Source of the DNA: Sphingomonadales bacterium
GTDB taxonomy: Bacteria; Pseudomonadota; Alphaproteobacteria; Sphingomonadales; Sphingomonadaceae
Direction of reading: 5' to 3'
NCBI GenBank assembly: GCA_028868535.1
Contig: JAGWUH010000009.1
Coordinates: 1-64,000, forward strand
Length of the DNA: 64,000 bases
The translations under genes were made by a program, and so were the position numbers. The number at the start of each line of letters is the position of its first letter. Position 1 is the stretch's first letter. Shown here in pieces: positions 60,653 to 64,000 of the stretch. The notes beneath the pieces are model-generated. The model had not been told where the DNA came from, did no database searches, and worked only from the letters and a program-made list of their open reading frames with translations.

Positions 60653-63600
60653 CCCCCTGCCCCGCGTGCCAGCAGCGGCCTCAGGTAGGCACCGGTGAAG
60701 CTGGCGGGATTCCCCGCCACGTCCTCCGGCGTTCCCTCCGCCACCAGCTCCCCGCCCCGCACCCCGCCCTCGGGCCCCAGGTCCAGGATCCAGTCCGCGG
60801 TCTTGATGACATCGAGGTTGTGCTCGATCACCACCACCGAGTTGCCCTGATCGACCAGGCGGTGGAGGACTTCGAGGAGTTTGCGGACATCCTCGAAGTG
60901 GAGGCCGGTGGTCGGCTCGTCGAGGATGTAGAGCGTCTGGCCGGTGGAGCGGCGAGAGAGTTCCTTGGCCAGTTTGACCCGCTGCGCCTCGCCGCCCGAC
61001 AGCGTCGTCGCCTGCTGGCCGACCTTGACGTAGCCGAGGCCGACCTCGTTGAGCATGTGCATCTTGTCGCGGATCGGCGGGACGGCCTTGAAGAATTCCT
61101 CGGCATCCTCGATCGTCATGTCGAGGACGTCGGCGATGGAGTGGCCCTTGAACTTCACCTCGAGCGTCTCGCGGTTGTAGCGCTTGCCGTTGCATTCCTC
61201 GCAGGTGACGTAGACGTCGGGCAGGAAGTGCATCTCGATCTTGAGCAGGCCGTCGCCCTGGCAGCGTTCGCAGCGGCCGCCCTTGACGTTGAAGCTGAAG
61301 CGGCCGGGCTTGTAGCCGCGCGCCTCGCTTTCCGGGAGGCCGGCGAACCAGTCGCGGATCTGGGTGAAGGCGCCGGTGTAGGTGGCGGGGTTCGACCGCG
61401 GGGTGCGGCCGATCGGGGACTGGTCGATCTCGATCACCTTGTCGCAGGCTTCGAGGCCGGTGATCCTGTCGTGCGGGCCGGCGATGACGCGGGCGCCGTT
61501 GAGCGTGCGGGCGGCGCCGGCGTGGAGGGTGTCGAGCGTCAGCGACGACTTGCCCGAGCCGGAGACGCCGGTGACGCAGCAGAAGGTGCCGAGCGGGAAG
61601 CGGGCGGTGACGCCTTGCAGGTTGTTGGCGCGGGCGTTGTGGACGGTGATGGCGAGGCCGTTGCCGGGGCGGCGACGGGCGGGGACCTCGATGCGGCGTT
61701 CGCCGGTCAGGTATTGGCCGGTGAGGCTGTCCGGGGAGGCGAGGATGTCCGCCAGCGTGCCCTGGGCGACGATCTCGCCGCCGTGGACGCCGGCGCCGGG
61801 ACCGAGGTCGACGATGTGGTCGGCGGTGCGGATCGCGTCCTCGTCATGCTCGACGACGATGACGGTGTTGCCGAGGTCGCGCAGGCGCTTGAGGGTTTCA
61901 AGCAGGCGGTCGTTGTCGCGCTGGTGGAGGCCGATGCTCGGCTCGTCGAGGACGTAGAGCACGCCCGACAGCCCCGAGCCGATCTGGCTGGCGAGGCGGA
62001 TGCGCTGGCTCTCGCCGCCGGACAGGGTGCCTGACGTGCGGTCGAGGTTCAGGTAGTCCAGCCCGACGTTGTTGAGGAAGCCGAGGCGCTCGACGATTTC
62101 CTTGAGGATGGCGCGGGCGATCTGGTTCTGCTGGTCGGTGAGCCGGGGCGGGAGGCCTTCGAACCAGGCGAGCGCCTCGGCGACCGGGCGGCGGGTGGAC
62201 ATCGAGATGTCCTCGCCGGCGACCTTGACGGAGAGCGCCTCGGGCTTGAGGCGGGCGCCGTGGCAGGTCTCGCACGGCTGGGCGGTCTGGAACTTGCCGA
62301 GTTCCTCGCGCATCCAGGCGCTCTCGGTCTGCAACATGCGGCGGTTGAGGTTGCCGATCACGCCTTCGAAGGCCTTGTCGACGGTGTAGCTCTTGCGGCC
62401 GTCGATGAAGGTGAGCGGGACTTTCTTGCCGGCAGTGCCGTGGAGGATGACGATGCGCGCCTCGACCGGGAGCTGCTCCCACGGGGTTTCGAGGCTGAAG
62501 CCGAAGTGCTTCGCCAGGCTGGCGAGGACCTGCATGTAGTAAGGGCTGGGCGGGTTCGAGCGGGCCCAGGGGACGACGGCGCCCTGCTTGAGGCTGAGCG
62601 TCTCGTTGGGGACGACGAGCTGGGGGTCGAACAGCAGCTTTTCGCCGAGGCCGTCGCAGGCCGGGCAGGCACCCTGCGGGGCGTTGAACGAGAACAGGCG
62701 GGGCTCGACCGCCTCGAGCGTGAAGCCCGAGACCGGGCAGGCGAACTTTTCGCTGAAGACGATGCGGTTGGGCGGGAGGCCGGTGTTCTTCATCGCGCCG
62801 GTCTTGGTGCCGGCGGTGGCGGGCTGGTTCCCCTCGGCGGCTGCTTGCCCGGCGACAGGCCCACCCCCGGCCCCTCCCGCAGGCGGGAGGGGAGTGTGGG
62901 CGTGCAATTCGGCCAGGGTGGTGTCTGCCAGGTCGATGTAGGCGAGGCCTTCGGCGAGTTTCAGGGCCTGTTCGAAGCTGTCCGCCAGGCGGGTCTGGAT
63001 GCCGTCGCGGACGGCGATGCGGTCCACCACCACCTCGATGTCGTGCTTGTACTTCTTGTCGAGCGCGGGGGCGTCCTCGATCGCGTAGAGCTCACCGTCG
63101 ATGCGGACGCGGGTGTAGCCGGCCTTCTGCCACTCCGCCAGCTCCTTGCGGTATTCGCCCTTGCGGCCGCGGACCACCGGGGCGAGCAGGTAGGCGCGCG
63201 TGCCCTCGGGCAGGGCCATGACGCGGTCGACCATCTGGCTGACGGTCTGCGCGGTGATCGGCAGGCCGGTGGCGGGGCTGTAGGGCACGCCTACGCGCGC
63301 CCAGAGCAGGCGCATGTAGTCGTAGATTTCCGTCACCGTGGCGACGGTGGAGCGCGGGTTGCGGCTGGTGGTCTTCTGCTCGATGCTGATCGCGGGGGAG
63401 AGGCCGTCGATGTGCTCGACATCGGGCTTCTGCATCATTTCGAGGAACTGGCGGGCGTAGGCGCTGAGGCTCTCGACGTAGCGACGCTGGCCCTCCGCGT
63501 AGATCGTGTCGAATGCGAGGCTGGACTTGCCCGAGCCGGAGAGACCGGTGATGACGATCAGCTGGTCACGCGGCAGCTCGACGTCGAAACCCTTGAGGTT

Positions 63601-63657
63601 GTGCTCGCGGGCGCCCCGAATCGTAATCTTGGGCCCGGTAATGTGGGTGAGACTCAT
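60649..63657 (-). CDS. uvrA: Excinuclease ABC subunit A
   Basis: [95 protein letters not shown]. Confidence 0.98.
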   Translation of the reverse strand: MSLTHITGPKITIRGAREHNLKGFDVELPRDQLIVITGLSGSGKSSLAFDTIYAEGQRRYVESLSAYARQFLEMMQKPDVEHIDGLSPAISIEQKTTSRNPRSTVATVTEIYDYMRLLWARVGVPYSPATGLPITAQTVSQMVDRVMALPEGTRAYLLAPVVRGRKGEYRKELAEWQKAGYTRVRIDGELYAIEDAPALDKKYKHDIEVVVDRIAVRDGIQTRLADSFEQALKLAEGLAYIDLADTTLAELHAHTPLPPAGGAGGGPVAGQAAAEGNQPATAGTKTGAMKNTGLPPNRIVFSEKFACPVSGFTLEAVEPRLFSFNAPQGACPACDGLGEKLLFDPQLVVPNETLSLKQGAVVPWARSNPPSPYYMQVLASLAKHFGFSLETPWEQLPVEARIVILHGTAGKKVPLTFIDGRKSYTVDKAFEGVIGNLNRRMLQTESAWMREELGKFQTAQPCETCHGARLKPEALSVKVAGEDISMSTRRPVAEALAWFEGLPPRLTDQQNQIARAILKEIVERLGFLNNVGLDYLNLDRTSGTLSGGESQRIRLASQIGSGLSGVLYVLDEPSIGLHQRDNDRLLETLKRLRDLGNTVIVVEHDEDAIRTADHIVDLGPGAGVHGGEIVAQGTLADILASPDSLTGQYLTGERRIEVPARRRPGNGLAITVHNARANNLQGVTARFPLGTFCCVTGVSGSGKSSLTLDTLHAGAARTLNGARVIAGPHDRITGLEACDKVIEIDQSPIGRTPRSNPATYTGAFTQIRDWFAGLPESEARGYKPGRFSFNVKGGRCERCQGDGLLKIEMHFLPDVYVTCEECNGKRYNRETLEVKFKGHSIADVLDMTIEDAEEFFKAVPPIRDKMHMLNEVGLGYVKVGQQATTLSGGEAQRVKLAKELSRRSTGQTLYILDEPTTGLHFEDVRKLLEVLHRLVDQGNSVVVIEHNLDVIKTADWILDLGPEGGVRGGELVAEGTPEDVAGNPASFTGAYLRPLLARGAGG
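62871..62892. repeat. Palindrome CCCCTCCCGC-ag-GCGGGAGGGG inside uvrA
   Basis: Perfect 10-bp inverted repeat within an in-frame Pro/Gly/Ala insertion. Confidence 0.8.
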
Positions 63658-63763
63658 GGCGAGAGTCTGTTCCAGATTTGTTCGTCGGGAGCAAGCCCGG
63701 ATCGCTGCGCCGCCCTCGCCGTGGATCCGGCGGGCCCTCCCGGCGACGGCCCGGGTCGGAGGC

Positions 63764-63973
63764 CTATTGCAGCGCCGGGCAACCGTGGCAGCCGGGGCCG
63801 TGGACATGGCCGCCGCCGCCGCCGTCGCAGCCGTGGAGCGCGGGGGCGGCGAGGCATTTCTCGACCGCGGGGGCGCCGCAGGCGGGGCAGGCGGAGGGAG
63901 CCGGATCGCTGATTTTCGCGAGGACTTCGAAGCGGTGGTCGCAGGTGGGGCAGCGATAGTCGTAGAAGGGCAT
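63764..63973 (-). CDS. FmdB-type zinc-ribbon protein
   Basis: [46 protein letters not shown]. Confidence 0.88.
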   Translation of the reverse strand: MPFYDYRCPTCDHRFEVLAKISDPAPSACPACGAPAVEKCLAAPALHGCDGGGGGHVHGPGCHGCPALQ

Positions 63974-64000
63974 CGAGCGTTCCTGGAGGTTCGAGCGGGC

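Noticed and set aside
62260-63912. 550-aa plus-strand ORF and 60820..62034 ORF
   Set aside because: Antisense shadows of uvrA

Overview
This is a 64 kb high-GC alphaproteobacterial chromosomal window. Protein similarity and gene content (chpT, rpoH, sphingomonad-type hypotheticals) suggest Sphingomonadales, Novosphingobium-like; this is inference. Most of it is ordinary core genome: PBP1A fragment, msrB, lysC, ubiG, nhaA, rnpB (minus strand), chpT, rluD, rpoH, der, tRNA-Val(CAC), serS-surE-nlpD-like, rimO, rplK-rplA, trmL, rhlE-like, argG and uvrA. No transposase or CRISPR array was seen. The most interesting items are: (1) a 1.5 kb gap after argG containing a roughly 0.7 kb stretch packed with GNRA/UUCG-capped hairpins and ending in a terminator-like hairpin, a candidate large structured ncRNA; (2) two co-oriented ~80-nt elements flanking one gene, with a covarying variable stem, constant loop and spacing, and a conserved second hairpin; (3) an unlisted 34-aa, 9-Cys metallothionein divergent from a MerR regulator across a 19-bp-spacer mer-type operator; (4) a KdpD-like kinase with no phosphoacceptor His; (5) a LuxR-type regulator with a degenerate receiver; (6) a palindromic element inside the uvrA coding sequence; (7) a uvrA-nucleotidyltransferase-small protein operon and an AbrB/Doc pair; (8) a secreted heparanase-like GH79 protein. 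All calls are from reading the sequence; no searches were run.
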